A stretch of DNA of 64,000 bases, from positions 8,229 to 72,228 of the forward strand of contig DASVNH010000018.1 of assembly GCA_036383955.1 (NCBI GenBank), in the 5' to 3' direction. Origin of the DNA: JACQFK01 sp036383955 (GTDB lineage Bacteria > Planctomycetota > MHYJ01 > JACPRB01). A program made the position numbers and the translations under genes. Below are positions 1 to 7,694 of the stretch, in pieces (positions within the stretch are counted from its first letter, which is position 1; each line of letters opens with the position of its first letter). The notes beneath the pieces are model-generated. The model did not search any database and was not told where the DNA came from. It saw nothing but the letters and a program-made list of their open reading frames with translations.

Positions 1-2
1 GC

Positions 3-632
3 GGCCGGGAGACGGATCCGCAGAAGACGGAGATCCTGAACAAGCTCAACTCGATGCGGGTCTCGGTCGACTTCAAGGACCAGACGCTGGACGACGCGCT
101 GGGCTTCCTGCGGGACTTCTCGGGGCTGAACCTGGTCGTCGACGCCGAGGTCTACACGAAGGTTCCCGAGGACCAGCTGAAGGTCACGCTGCGGGTGAAG
201 GACCTGCTGCTGAAGTCGACGCTGAAGCTCATGCTGAACTCGAAGGAGCTGACGGCGACCTACAAGGACGGCGTGATCCTGATCGTGCCGAAGGGCAAGG
301 TCGACAAGGCGGTGGCGCTGCAGATCTACGACGTGCGGGACCTGCTGGTGAAGATCCCGGACTTCGTCGGGCCCAAGGTCGAGCTGGTGTCGCCCACGGG
401 AGGCGGCGCCGGTCCGCTCGCCGGGGCGCAGTTCACGCTGGACGAGCCCAAGTCGACGATCACGGAGGACTTCATCACGGACATGGTGAAGGCGAACACC
501 GGCGACCGCACCTGGGACGAGAACCCGAACGCGTCTATCACCCTGGCGAACGGGATGCTCATCGTCTCGCAGTCGGGGCGCGTCCACGACGAGATCAAGC
601 GCCTGATCAACCTGCTGCGCCAGTTCAAATAG
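3..632 (+). CDS. STN/secretin-N0-like domain protein, 3' part
   Basis: The reading frame is already open at the window edge and continues upstream, so this is the C-terminal 209 residues of a longer protein. An ATG at 54 exists, but the residues before it (about 33-53) continue the same fold-like pattern, so it is probably not the start. The segment beginning VSVDFKDQTLDDALGFLRD resembles the STN domain (secretin and TonB short N-terminal domain), a small beta-alpha fold found in secretins and in many planctomycete secreted proteins. The end (GMLIVSQSGRVHDEIKRLI) is typical of the final helix of such domains. The missing N-terminus prevents a functional call. A C/G-rich hairpin follows the stop. 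Confidence 0.7.
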   Translation, partial: GRETDPQKTEILNKLNSMRVSVDFKDQTLDDALGFLRDFSGLNLVVDAEVYTKVPEDQLKVTLRVKDLLLKSTLKLMLNSKELTATYKDGVILIVPKGKVDKAVALQIYDVRDLLVKIPDFVGPKVELVSPTGGGAGPLAGAQFTLDEPKSTITEDFITDMVKANTGDRTWDENPNASITLANGMLIVSQSGRVHDEIKRLINLLRQFK

Positions 633-659
633 GACGTCCCCGGGTTCAGCCCGGAACCC

Positions 660-690
660 CTCCCCCCGGCCCCCGGGGGGAGCGGCGTTT
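660..690 (+). terminator. C/G hairpin with short T run, probable terminator
   Basis: CTCCCCCC at 660-667 pairs with GGGGGGAG at 675-682, and a TTTT follows at 688-691. It lies 28 nt after the stop of the STN-domain gene. The C-run/G-run stem resembles the cores of the hairpins at 25052-25090 and 37265-37290. A tandem GACCTG-type repeat follows at about 710-737. Confidence 0.5.
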
Positions 691-770
691 TAAAGCCCGC
701 GTCTCCCGGACCTGGACCTGTTTCCTGGACCTGTTTTGGGAACAACGCCGCCGGCTGCCGTACGTCCAAA

Positions 771-776
771 TATAGT
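771..776 (+). promoter_or_regulatory. -10 box TATAGT for the PQQ/PDZ gene
   Basis: TATAGT lies 21 nt before the ATG at 798, and a GGGAG ribosome binding site lies between them. No convincing -35 hexamer was seen. Confidence 0.4.
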
Positions 777-797
777 AAGATCGGGCAGGGAGACTTC

Positions 798-3700
798 ATG
801 AGCCGCGTCGCGCTTCTCGCCGTCCTGCTTCCCCTCGCCGCGCCCGCCCAGCAGCAGGGGCCCGACGACGGCGTGAGCGTCGACCAGATCGAAAACGACT
901 ACCTGGAGCGCCTCAACAAGGCGGAGCAGGCGAAGGACTGGCGGACCTTCTTCGCCCACGTCCAGGTCGGCGTCCAGCGCAAGGCGTCGAAGGTCGTCTC
1001 CACCGGCAAGGACCGCTGGGTCGGCATGCGCGAGTACCTCGCCGGCCGGCTGTCCGCGCTCCCCAAGGACGCGCTCGACCACTACCGCCTCAACCACGAC
1101 GGCCCCGCCGCCGCCGAGTTCGCCCGCGCCCGCGAGAGCGGGACCCGCCGCGACCTCGAGCGCGCCGCCGACACCTTCTTCTTCACCAGCGGAGCCGACG
1201 ACGTGATCGACGTCCTCGCGCAGGGCGCCTTCGACGAGGGGCGCCCGGGAGAGGCCGCCGCCCTCTGGACGCGGCTGATCCGCTACTATCCCGACCCCGA
1301 CGCCCCGCCGGCCGTCCTGGCGGCGCGCGCGGCCCAGGCCTGCGTGGCCGCCCAGGACGAGAGCGCCCTCGAGGATCTCCGCCGCGTGGTCGCCGAGAAG
1401 AAGGTCTCCGGCCTCGTCCGGGTGGGCGGGAAGGAGACGGAGCTCGCGGCCTTCCTCGCGGCCGCGGAGATCGTGCCGGCGGTCCCGCCCGCGCCCGCGG
1501 TCAAGGAGCCGTCGATCCGCCCGCCGCTGGACCGCGACCGGGCGGGCGCGGTCGCCAACGACATCAAGCGCTGGACCTACGACTTCGCCGCCGACCGCGG
1601 CGAGGCGCCGCCGCCGCCCCCGCCGGCCCCGCCCCAGCGCCGCGGCGTGCGCGTCTTCCAGGGCAACAACCCGGCCCAGCTTCCGCCGTCGCCCGACTAT
1701 CCGTTCTTCCCCGCGTACGCGCGCATCCGCGGCCGCGACTACGTCGTCTTCACCGACGGCGCCCGCGTGGTGGCCGTCGATCCCGCCCGCGTCCGCGCCG
1801 GCTCGAACACGGCGGGGGTCTACTGGAAGCGCCCGGAGAACAGCTCGGTCCTCCGGAGCGGCGCGAACCCGCAGGCCGCCTACGGCCGCCCCTACGCGGG
1901 CGTGACCATCGACGGCGAGCACGCCTTCGTGACGACCTATTCGCGGCTCGACTCCCGTCCGCGCGATCCGGGCCAGCAGGACGGCTTCGAGGGCCTGACG
2001 GCCATCAAGTGCATCCACGTGCCGACCGGGCTGGTCGTGTGGGACACGGACGGCGGGCTGCTCGAGGAAACGAAGAAGCTCCCGTTCTACGAGAAGCCCT
2101 TCTCCTTCACCGGCCCGCCGGTCGTCAGCGGAGGCCGCGTGTTCGTCGGCGTCTGCTCGTCCCCGGCGGGCGAGCAGGAGGCCTGGACGCTCTGCCTCGA
2201 CCGCCTCACCGGCAAGACCGTCTGGTCGTCGCCGCTGGCCACCCTGGCCGCCGCCGGGGGCGGCCGCATGGCCATGTTCATGGCCCGCGGCGGCGCGCTG
2301 TTCCAGACGACCCTCGTGGTCCAGGGCGGCACCGTCTACGCGCAGACGAACATCGGCGCCGTCGCCGCCCTGAGCGCGGTGACGGGCGACATCCTCTGGC
2401 TCTCGCGGTATCCCCGCACGGGCATGCGGGTTCAGAACACGGGCGTGATGGACTACACGTTCATCCGCGCGGCGAACTGGCCGGTGCTCTGGAAGGGCAA
2501 GATCTACCTCCTCCCGCAGGACCGCGCCGACCTCCTCGCGTTCGAGACGTCCGCCGGGCGCCCCGTCTCGCTCCCGCCGCTGCGGGTGCTGCGCGAGGAG
2601 CGGCCCGTCGAGGTCCGCGAGCTCCACCAGCTCCTCGGCGTGCTCAACGACTGGCTCGTGATCGGCGGCCAGCTCACCCACGTGATCCGCCTCCGCGATT
2701 TCACGGCCTTCACCCTCGCGGCCTCCGACACGCACGCCTCCGGCCGCGGCGTGTTCCACGACGGCCAGGTCTACCTCCCCGTCTGCTCGACCGGCACCTC
2801 GCCCGACGAGAAGGCCCTCTCCGGCCCCCAGGCCGGCGTCCTCGGCGTCTACGCCCCGCCCCCGAGCTGGCGCTGCACCGGCCAGTTCCCCTGGAAGGGG
2901 CCCTCCGAGTACGGCAACCTCCTCGTCGCCGGCGACTCCCTGGTCGTCGCGACCGACCGCCTCTCCGTGTACACCGGCGTCGAGACGATCCGGCGCGAGT
3001 ACGCGCAGCGCCTCGCCGCCAGCCCGCCGCGGGCCGACGTCCTCCTCGAGTTCGGCGACGCGATGCGCGAGAACGAGCGCCTCGAGGAGGCGGCCGAGGC
3101 CTACCTCGGCTTCATCCGGGCCGCCGAGGGCGACGCCCGCTGGGATGCCCGCGTCCAGCAGGTGAAGCGCGACCTCCACCAGATCTTCCTCCGCCGCGGC
3201 GACGAGACGGCCGACGCCGCGAAGGCCATGGAGCTCTTCGCCTACGCCAAGAGCTTCGCGTACGACGAGGCGTCCCGCGCCGAGGCGACGCGCCGCCTCG
3301 CCGGCACCTACGAAAAGACCGGCCGCTGGAAGGACGCCGTCTCGCAGTACCAGGAGCTCATCGAGCGCGCCCGCGGCCACTACCACCGCCAGGGCGAGGA
3401 GGTCCGCAAGCTCTGGCAGCACGCCCGCGAGCGCGTCGACGACATCGTCAAGAAGGCCCCCGAGGCCTACGAGGACGTCGAGAAGCGCGCCCGCGACGCC
3501 CTCGACGGCGCCCGCGCGGGCGGCGAGGAGGCGCTCCGCGGCGTCCTCGACAAGTTCCCGAACTCCCGCAGCGCGCGCGAGGCCTGGGACGCGCTGCGCG
3601 ACCGCCTCCGCAAGGACGGCGGCCTCGAGCGCCTCCGCGGCCTCTACAAGGACTTCGAGGAGCGCTTCAAGGAGTCGCTCGACTTCGACGCCCACAAGGA

Positions 3701-5486
3701 GCTCCTGGAGCTCCTCGAAAAGCTGAAGGACGGCGAGCGGATGCGCTTCGAGCTCGACCGCTTCGAGGCGCGCTTCGGCGAGCGCGCGGTGGGCGAGGAG
3801 CCGGTCAAGGCCTGGGTCGAAAAGCGGCGGAACGCGCTGAGCGGACGTCCGGAGCCCGGCGCGCGGGCGCCCGGCCCCGTCCTTCCCGTGACCGACCTGG
3901 ACCCCTACGTCGCGCCCGCGGAGGCCGACGGCGCGGGGGCCGGCCTGGTCCCGCTGCGTCCGTCGGGCGTCGAACCCGCCGGCCTGCCGGCGGACGTCGA
4001 CGTCTTCACGCGCGGCTCCTCCGTCGAGCTCTGGGACGTGAAGGCGAAGAAGCGGCTCTGGGCGCGCCCGAAGTTCGGATCCTGGGCCGGCTTCCACCTT
4101 TCGGACAAGGACGCGGTCACGCGGGTCGTGCCCGGCTCGCCCGCCGACAAGGCGGGGCTGCGGATGGGCGACGTCCTGTCGTCCGCCGACGGCCAGACGG
4201 ACGGCGACGCCGTCCAGCGGATGCTGGCGGAGCGCGATCCGGGGGCCTCGCTGGAGCTGATCGTCGCGCGGGCTGGGCAGCCGGTCCGGGCGCGGATCGT
4301 GCTGGCCGCGCCTCCCGCCGAGCTGAAGCCGTCGATCCTGGGGGCGGCGTGGACGCGCGACGGCTCGCTCGCGGTGGTCTGGGAGGACGGGGCGGCGGCC
4401 TTCGATCCGGCGACGGGGGCGACGCGCTGGGTCTTCCGGGATGTCGCGGCCGGCGCGGCGGTGAAGACGTTCCGGGCGGTGGACGGGCGGCTGGCGCTCT
4501 ACGAGGTGGAGGCGTCGGCGGCGAAGACGGAAGGCCCGCGGGCGCGGCTGATCGCGCTGAACGACTTCACGGGGGACGTCGCGTGGGCCTACGCGATGGA
4601 CGTGGAGCCGGCGCCGCAGGGGGCGGTGGAGGTCGAGGTCCGCCTGTTCGGACGTCCGCTGGGCGCGCGGGTGGCGCTGCTGCAGACGGTGACGCGGGGC
4701 GGCGGCCGGGAAGAGTACCTCTGGACGTTCCAGGCGGAGCGCGGGGGGAAGCCGGACAAGCGGAGCCTGCCGGGGCGGATGGCGGCGCACGCGGTGGACG
4801 AGGAGCGCGGGGTGTTCTACGCGGTCTGCGAGGTGGGGGACCGGCAGGACCGGATCCTGCTGAGCCGGCCGCTGGAGCCGGACCGGAAGGACTTCAAGCC
4901 GATGGACATCCCGCTGAAGGCGGGGGAGCTGTCGCCGCCGGGCGCGCCGACGTTCGCGCTGGCCGTCGAGGGCGACATCGTGTGCGTGCTGGCGACGGCC
5001 GGCGCGGAGCACCGGATCCGGGTGTTCAAGGCGGGGCAGCAGTTCCGCGCGCTGTCGCTGCTCGAGGGGCGCACGCTGCCGCCGCAGGGCGCGCCGACGG
5101 CGCGGCTCGAGGGGGGCGTGCTGGCCGTCTACAACGTGCCGCGCGAGACGGGCGGCGAGCCGCGGGCGTTCCTGACCGCGTTCCGGCCGGACGCGGCCGA
5201 CGTGTCGGCGCTGCTGCTATGGGACGCGCCGGCGCCGGTGGCCGCGTCGGCGGGGGCCGCGTGGTCCTTCGCGTCGGACGGCCGGCTGCTGGGCCTGTCG
5301 TCGCTCCAGGGCGCGCCGCCGGGCAAGCCCGCCGAGGGCGGCGTGGCGGCGGTCTATGATCTTGCGGCGGAAGGCTATCTCCGCCTGGTCCGCGCGCCGC
5401 TTTCCGGCGCTCCCGACCCCGTCGTCTTCTCCCGCGGCCGGATGTACGTGTCGGCGCGCGAGAAAACCGAAGTCTTCCGGGACTAG
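798..5486 (+). CDS. Secreted PQQ-propeller / TPR-like / PDZ / PQQ-propeller protein
   Basis: This 1562-residue protein has a short hydrophobic signal peptide ending near AAPAQQQ. Residues about 300-728 form a BamB/PQQ-like beta-propeller, with repeated blades such as VVFTDGARVVAVDPARV and GDILWLSRY. Residues about 730-1010 are an alpha-helical, charged, TPR-like region (ERLEEAAEAYLGFIRAAEG). A PDZ domain follows at about 1100-1170 (VVPGSPADKAGLRMGDVL). A second propeller-like region runs to the end. The order suggests a periplasmic scaffold that may bind a protein C-terminus through the PDZ. No catalytic residues were recognised. A GGGAG site precedes the ATG by a few bases. The TAG stop is also the first triplet of the left arm of IVP element 1. 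Confidence 0.85.
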   Translation: MSRVALLAVLLPLAAPAQQQGPDDGVSVDQIENDYLERLNKAEQAKDWRTFFAHVQVGVQRKASKVVSTGKDRWVGMREYLAGRLSALPKDALDHYRLNHDGPAAAEFARARESGTRRDLERAADTFFFTSGADDVIDVLAQGAFDEGRPGEAAALWTRLIRYYPDPDAPPAVLAARAAQACVAAQDESALEDLRRVVAEKKVSGLVRVGGKETELAAFLAAAEIVPAVPPAPAVKEPSIRPPLDRDRAGAVANDIKRWTYDFAADRGEAPPPPPPAPPQRRGVRVFQGNNPAQLPPSPDYPFFPAYARIRGRDYVVFTDGARVVAVDPARVRAGSNTAGVYWKRPENSSVLRSGANPQAAYGRPYAGVTIDGEHAFVTTYSRLDSRPRDPGQQDGFEGLTAIKCIHVPTGLVVWDTDGGLLEETKKLPFYEKPFSFTGPPVVSGGRVFVGVCSSPAGEQEAWTLCLDRLTGKTVWSSPLATLAAAGGGRMAMFMARGGALFQTTLVVQGGTVYAQTNIGAVAALSAVTGDILWLSRYPRTGMRVQNTGVMDYTFIRAANWPVLWKGKIYLLPQDRADLLAFETSAGRPVSLPPLRVLREERPVEVRELHQLLGVLNDWLVIGGQLTHVIRLRDFTAFTLAASDTHASGRGVFHDGQVYLPVCSTGTSPDEKALSGPQAGVLGVYAPPPSWRCTGQFPWKGPSEYGNLLVAGDSLVVATDRLSVYTGVETIRREYAQRLAASPPRADVLLEFGDAMRENERLEEAAEAYLGFIRAAEGDARWDARVQQVKRDLHQIFLRRGDETADAAKAMELFAYAKSFAYDEASRAEATRRLAGTYEKTGRWKDAVSQYQELIERARGHYHRQGEEVRKLWQHARERVDDIVKKAPEAYEDVEKRARDALDGARAGGEEALRGVLDKFPNSRSAREAWDALRDRLRKDGGLERLRGLYKDFEERFKESLDFDAHKELLELLEKLKDGERMRFELDRFEARFGERAVGEEPVKAWVEKRRNALSGRPEPGARAPGPVLPVTDLDPYVAPAEADGAGAGLVPLRPSGVEPAGLPADVDVFTRGSSVELWDVKAKKRLWARPKFGSWAGFHLSDKDAVTRVVPGSPADKAGLRMGDVLSSADGQTDGDAVQRMLAERDPGASLELIVARAGQPVRARIVLAAPPAELKPSILGAAWTRDGSLAVVWEDGAAAFDPATGATRWVFRDVAAGAAVKTFRAVDGRLALYEVEASAAKTEGPRARLIALNDFTGDVAWAYAMDVEPAPQGAVEVEVRLFGRPLGARVALLQTVTRGGGREEYLWTFQAERGGKPDKRSLPGRMAAHAVDEERGVFYAVCEVGDRQDRILLSRPLEPDRKDFKPMDIPLKAGELSPPGAPTFALAVEGDIVCVLATAGAEHRIRVFKAGQQFRALSLLEGRTLPPQGAPTARLEGGVLAVYNVPRETGGEPRAFLTAFRPDAADVSALLLWDAPAPVAASAGAAWSFASDGRLLGLSSLQGAPPGKPAEGGVAAVYDLAAEGYLRLVRAPLSGAPDPVVFSRGRMYVSAREKTEVFRD

Positions 5487-5580
5487 AATCTAGAATCTCG
5501 AATCTGGAATCTAGAAGGTCGAGCGAGTCCCTTGCCCGACCTGTCCACCTCATCCGCCGGCCATTTTCGAAAAACGTGTC

Positions 5581-5610
5581 GATTTCGCGACGACAAAATC
5601 GGGGTTTTCG
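5581..5610 (+). promoter_or_regulatory. Conserved leader motif of IVP element 1
   Basis: GATTTCGCGACGAC, four variable bases, then TCGGGGTTTTCG. The same 14+4+12 arrangement occurs at 15854-15883 in element 2. The distance to the start codon is 76 nt here and 77 nt there. In this copy the motif is flanked by a 9-bp inverted repeat ACGTGTCGA/TCGACACGT. Its role is unknown. It could be a structured leader, a protein site or a recombination site. Confidence 0.55.
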
Positions 5611-5656
5611 ACACGTAGGGCGGAGGGGCGATGACGCTCCCCGAAGGAGAACGACG

Positions 5657-6022
5657 ATGGCGACGACCCGATTCACGCAGCTCGAGGTGTGGAAACAGTC
5701 GCATCAGGCCGTGCTGGACGTTTACCGGCTGACGAGAACCTTTCCAGGCGATGAGCGGTTCATGCTGGTCTCTCAGATGCGGCGAGCCGCGGTCTCCGTT
5801 CCCGCGAATATCGCCGAGGGCTACGGACGGCGGGCGCCCCGCGACAAGGCCCGTTGCTATACCATCAGCCAGGGATCCAACGAAGAATTGGGGTACCTGC
5901 TCATCCTCGCCCGCGATCTGGGCTACGCGAGGGACGTCGAGGCCCTCTCCGCGGCGCTGGACGCCGTCGGCGCCATGCTGCGCCGCCTGATCGACCGGAC
6001 TCTCGAAAACGTGGACGGATGA
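5657..6022 (+). CDS. Four-helix-bundle protein, 23S rRNA intervening-sequence (IVP) family
   Basis: This 121-residue protein matches the PF05635/TIGR02436 family: FTQLEVWKQSHQ near the start, then RRAAVSVPANIAEGYGRR and a C-terminal leucine-rich helix (GYLLILARDLGYA). Family members are encoded inside 23S rRNA intervening sequences or serve as Avd-like accessory proteins of diversity-generating retroelements. They bind nucleic acid through basic surfaces and have no known enzymatic site. The ATG at 5657 is chosen because AAGGAG lies 8 nt upstream; a longer in-frame extension lacks family similarity. The gene lies between inverted repeat arms. It is about as similar to the copy at 15931 as family members usually are, so the two are not a recent duplication. 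Confidence 0.9.
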   Translation: MATTRFTQLEVWKQSHQAVLDVYRLTRTFPGDERFMLVSQMRRAAVSVPANIAEGYGRRAPRDKARCYTISQGSNEELGYLLILARDLGYARDVEALSAALDAVGAMLRRLIDRTLENVDG

Positions 6023-6056
6023 GGTGGGGAAAGGGGCTCGGTCGACCTTCGAGATT

Positions 6057-7181
6057 CTAGATTCGAGATTCTAGATTCTTTTCGTAGAGCCGGTAGGTCT
6101 TGTAGTGCGTCGCGCCCATGGCCTTGATCGGGCGGTTCATGAGGTCGTTCGTTTCGAGGATCCAGGAGAGCTCGGCGGAGTGGTAGCCGCGCGCCAGGCC
6201 TTCGTCGATGAAGTTGCGGTAGAACAGCGTGCCCAGGCCCGCGCGCTGGTACTCCTTGCGGATGCCCAGCGCCACGATCCGGCAGGTGGGGATCTTCGCC
6301 AGGCTCGACTTCAGGAAGTGGCGCCAGCCGAAGGGGAGGAGCGAGCCCCCGCACTTCTTCAGCGCGACGTTGATGTCCGGCAGCGCGAACGCGAAGCCCA
6401 CCGGGCGGCCTTCGATCTCCGCGATCGACGCGAACCAGGGCAGCAGCACCGGCTTGAGGTCCTCCGCCATGAAGCGGACCTCGTCGTTCGTCATCGGCAC
6501 GAAGCCCCAGTTGTTCTCCCAACCGTCGTTGTAGATCTCCTGGACGATCTTGATCTCGTCGTTGAAGCGGGAGAGGTTCATCGGGCGGAGCGTGACGTTC
6601 GACCGCTTGCGCACCATCTCGACCACCCGGTCGATCTTCATCCGCTGCAGCGCGTCGTGGATCAGGATCCAGGCGAGGAGGTCCATCGACTTCCGATAGC
6701 CGTTCGCCTCGACCATCGCGGGATAGAACGGCGGGTTGTACGTCATGAGCACGAAGGGCGACCAGCCGAAGCCGTCGATCAGAAGGCCGCAGGGATCGTT
6801 GATCGAGGGATTCACGGGCCCCAGCGAGCGCGTCAGCCCCTTCTCGCGCAGCCAGCCCTCGGCGGCCTCGAAGAGGGCCTTGGCCGCCCCCGGCTCGTTC
6901 TCGCACTCGAAGTAGCCCCAGAAGCCCGTCCGGTCCTTCTGGACGTCGTTGTGCAGGCGGTTCACGATCGCGGAGATCCGCCCCACGACGCGGGCCCCGG
7001 ACGTCGCCAGGAAATGCCGCGCCTCGGAATGGTCGTAGAACGGGTTCCGCCGGGGATCCAGCATCTTCCGCTCGACCGACAGGAGCGGCGGCACCCACTT
7101 GGGGTCCTGCTTGTACAGCCGGAACGGCAGCTGGATGAACGCCTCCATCCCGGACTTCGAGGTCACGGGCTCGACGTTCAT
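6057..7181 (-). CDS. GNAT-fold N-acyltransferase (YghO-like), possible ceramide synthase
   Basis: This 374-residue protein resembles YghO-type GNAT proteins: FIQLPFRLYKQDPKWVPPLL near the N-terminus, GRISAIVNRLHN, and a C-terminal GNAT segment RIVALGIRKEYQRAGLGTLF containing the acyl-CoA pyrophosphate-binding loop (R/Q-x-x-G-x-G/A). The start at 7181 shares ATGA with the stop of the upstream zinc-ribbon gene. It ends an operon with an alpha-oxoamine synthase resembling serine palmitoyltransferase. In Caulobacter a GNAT-like protein (bCerS) acts as bacterial ceramide synthase, so N-acylation of a sphingoid base is a reasonable inference. Its last residues (NLESRI) are encoded by the repeat arm of IVP element 1. 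Confidence 0.75.
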   Translation of the reverse strand: MNVEPVTSKSGMEAFIQLPFRLYKQDPKWVPPLLSVERKMLDPRRNPFYDHSEARHFLATSGARVVGRISAIVNRLHNDVQKDRTGFWGYFECENEPGAAKALFEAAEGWLREKGLTRSLGPVNPSINDPCGLLIDGFGWSPFVLMTYNPPFYPAMVEANGYRKSMDLLAWILIHDALQRMKIDRVVEMVRKRSNVTLRPMNLSRFNDEIKIVQEIYNDGWENNWGFVPMTNDEVRFMAEDLKPVLLPWFASIAEIEGRPVGFAFALPDINVALKKCGGSLLPFGWRHFLKSSLAKIPTCRIVALGIRKEYQRAGLGTLFYRNFIDEGLARGYHSAELSWILETNDLMNRPIKAMGATHYKTYRLYEKNLESRI

Positions 7182-7687
7182 GTGTGCTTGATTCCGAAGT
7201 GGTCGCAAAGGAGGTCGAGCTCGTCCCACGCCTCCTTCGGCAGACGCAGGGGGATCTTGCGGTCCTTGAGCTCGAACCAGTAGCCGATGAGGCGCTCGTG
7301 GACGACGCGGACGACCGAGGCCGCGGGGATGAAGTAGGAGGTCGGGCCGATCGCGCCGGGGACGAGGGGGCGCGCGAGGGCGACCTCCTTCGGATCGCGG
7401 CCGTCCTTGTCGCTCACGAGGAAGAAGCCGGCCTCGCCGGCCGCGAGGGCGCCGCTGGCCCAGACCAGCTGGCCGCCGGGCACGGGGATGTTGAACCGCG
7501 CCTCCTGGATGACGTAGGGGAGGTGCACCTCGACGTCCTCCGCCTCCTTCTCGATGGCGCGCACGACGGAGGTCTTGCCGATGACGTCGCGGTTTTCGCG
7601 GGTGATGCGGCAGACCGGGCAGGCGGGTTCGTCCAGGCGGTAGAGCTGGCCGCAGCTCGGACAGTTCCAGTGGGTCGTTGAAGGCAT
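7178..7687 (-). CDS. Zinc-ribbon protein of unknown function
   Basis: The protein has 169 residues. The N-terminus carries CPSC and CPVC pairs (about residues 9-26), a classic small zinc ribbon. The rest is a mixed alpha/beta domain that I do not recognise, with no signal peptide or membrane segment. It starts 7 nt after the synthase stop and overlaps the GNAT start by ATGA, so it is translated from the same message as two probable lipid-synthesis genes. It might be a regulatory or scaffolding partner; no function is assigned. Confidence 0.65.
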   Translation of the reverse strand: MPSTTHWNCPSCGQLYRLDEPACPVCRITRENRDVIGKTSVVRAIEKEAEDVEVHLPYVIQEARFNIPVPGGQLVWASGALAAGEAGFFLVSDKDGRDPKEVALARPLVPGAIGPTSYFIPAASVVRVVHERLIGYWFELKDRKIPLRLPKEAWDELDLLCDHFGIKHT

Positions 7688-7694
7688 GCGGCCC

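Larger units (their letters stand above)
5484..6080. mobile_element. IVP element 1: terminal inverted repeats around a four-helix-bundle gene
   Basis: Left arm 5484-5556 and right arm 6012-6080 are imperfect inverted copies of about 65-70 nt. The outer part is tandem heptamers of the type TAGAATC (AATCTAG, AATCTCG). The inner part (AAGGTCGA, then CACCTCATCCG) also pairs, and in the right arm it overlaps the stop codon of the IVP gene. A transcript would fold with the IVP reading frame in a giant loop, as in 23S rRNA intervening sequences, but no rRNA sequence is present. The element sits between convergent genes. It provides the stop of the PQQ gene and the last residues (NLESRI) of the GNAT gene. 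Mobility is inferred and was not observed. Confidence 0.6.

Noticed and set aside
690..5012. 1440-codon open frame on the minus strand opposite the PQQ/PDZ gene
   Set aside because: Arg/Ala/Leu/Glu-rich low-complexity translation expected from antisense of a very GC-rich gene; the plus-strand gene has clear domains and a ribosome binding site.
2009..5359. 1116-codon plus-strand frame overlapping the PQQ/PDZ gene in another frame
   Set aside because: Arg/Pro/Gly-rich shadow without domains.
5657..6022. IVP gene considered as an Avd accessory of a diversity-generating retroelement
   Set aside because: No reverse transcriptase, template repeat or variable repeat was found in the window.
5484..6080. 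IVP element considered as part of a 23S rRNA gene
   Set aside because: Both sides are protein-coding genes; no rRNA-like sequence was seen.
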